Positions 5,641 to 5,756 of a DNA stretch of 5,756 nt are shown one piece after another (position 1 is the stretch's first letter; every line of letters begins with the position of its first letter). Both the position numbers and the translations under genes were made by a program. The stretch is from JAXGVG01 sp040773965 (GTDB taxonomy: Bacteria; Pseudomonadota; Alphaproteobacteria; UBA9219): positions 1 through 5,756 of the forward strand of contig JAXGVG010000117.1 of assembly GCA_040773965.1 (NCBI GenBank), written 5' to 3'. The notes under the pieces were generated by a model, which saw nothing but the letters and a program-made list of their open reading frames with translations, was not told the DNA's origin and ran no database searches.

Positions 5641-5756
5641 TGAGCTGCCCCCCAAAATTTAGACCAGTGATATAAGGTCCCTAAACGAGTACGGAAAGGG
5701 AACGGATATGACTGGGATGCGGAATAAACACACGAAAGAAACGAAACTGAAAGTTG
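5641..5756 (+). mobile_element. Left end of an IS3-family-like insertion sequence, continues past the window
   Basis: Homology to the nucleotidyltransferase ends abruptly before TGAGCTGCCCCCCAAAATTT. This begins with the 5'-TG usual for IS3-family ends and has the C-run followed by an AT-rich stretch and TTAGACCA typical of several IS3 subgroups. About 67 bases in, a transposase-like reading frame starts. The other end, the second inverted repeat and any target duplication lie outside the window, so the exact boundary and the subgroup cannot be fixed. Confidence 0.75.
5708..5756 (+). CDS. Transposase OrfA (helix-turn-helix subunit), first 16 codons only
   Basis: Sixteen codons are visible, reading MTGMRNKHTKETKLKV. 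The R-x-K-H-T-x-E-x-K-L-K-V pattern resembles the start of IS3-family OrfA proteins (for example R-x-K-H-S-x-E-F-K-x-K-V), which bind the inverted repeats through a helix-turn-helix domain and form the full transposase by frameshifting into OrfB. AGGGA lies 6 bases before the ATG. The position close behind an IS end supports the call. A second in-frame ATG three codons later could also be the start. Too short for a firm family assignment. Confidence 0.65.
   Translation, partial: MTGMRNKHTKETKLKV

Noticed and set aside
5620..5675. Outward promoter from the IS end driving the operon
   Set aside because: A TTGGGG at the IS end and TATCAT near 5620 are about 24 bases apart, too far for a sigma-70 promoter.

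Overview
The window is a compact run of minus-strand genes for making and attaching cell-surface sugars. One end is broken by an insertion sequence. The organism is most likely a proteobacterium, possibly an alphaproteobacterium. I infer this from balanced base composition, tightly overlapping ATGA-type gene junctions, and an inverted pair of the REP-like palindrome whose translation reads IPASAGMT or IPAEAGIQ, common in proteobacterial genomes. This placement is tentative because no taxonomic marker gene is present.

Layout in transcription order (right to left): (i) at 5641-5756 lies the left end of an IS3-type element with the first codons of its transposase OrfA on the plus strand. (ii) At 4995-5640 is a sugar-1-phosphate nucleotidyltransferase whose N-terminal part is cut off at the IS end. 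(iii) At 4881-4984, in the only sizeable intergenic gap (4847-4994), are two facing REP-like hairpins with a third hairpin between them. (iv) Six closely packed genes follow: an NAD-dependent epimerase/reductase resembling RMD (3998-4846), a GtrB/DPM1-type GT2 glycosyltransferase with two C-terminal membrane helices (3039-3986), a GNAT acyltransferase-like protein (2066-3046), a zinc-ribbon SAM methyltransferase (1153-2076), a YdjC/ChbG-family deacetylase (281-1156) and a GtrA-family membrane protein that runs off the left edge (1-284).

The five genes after the epimerase follow it with an 11-bp gap and then overlaps of 8, 11, 4 and 4 bp, so they are very probably one translationally coupled operon. 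My working model, by analogy with the Arn pathway and the NaxD/FlmF2 pair of Francisella, is as follows. The nucleotidyltransferase and epimerase supply an NDP-sugar, the GT2 enzyme loads it on undecaprenyl phosphate, the YdjC protein removes an N-acyl group, and GtrA moves the lipid-linked sugar across the membrane. The GNAT and methyltransferase would decorate the sugar. No final GT-C transferase is visible; it could lie beyond the left edge. No CRISPR array, tRNA, rRNA, riboswitch or convincing intrinsic terminator was seen, and no gene-free stretch exceeds 300 bases.
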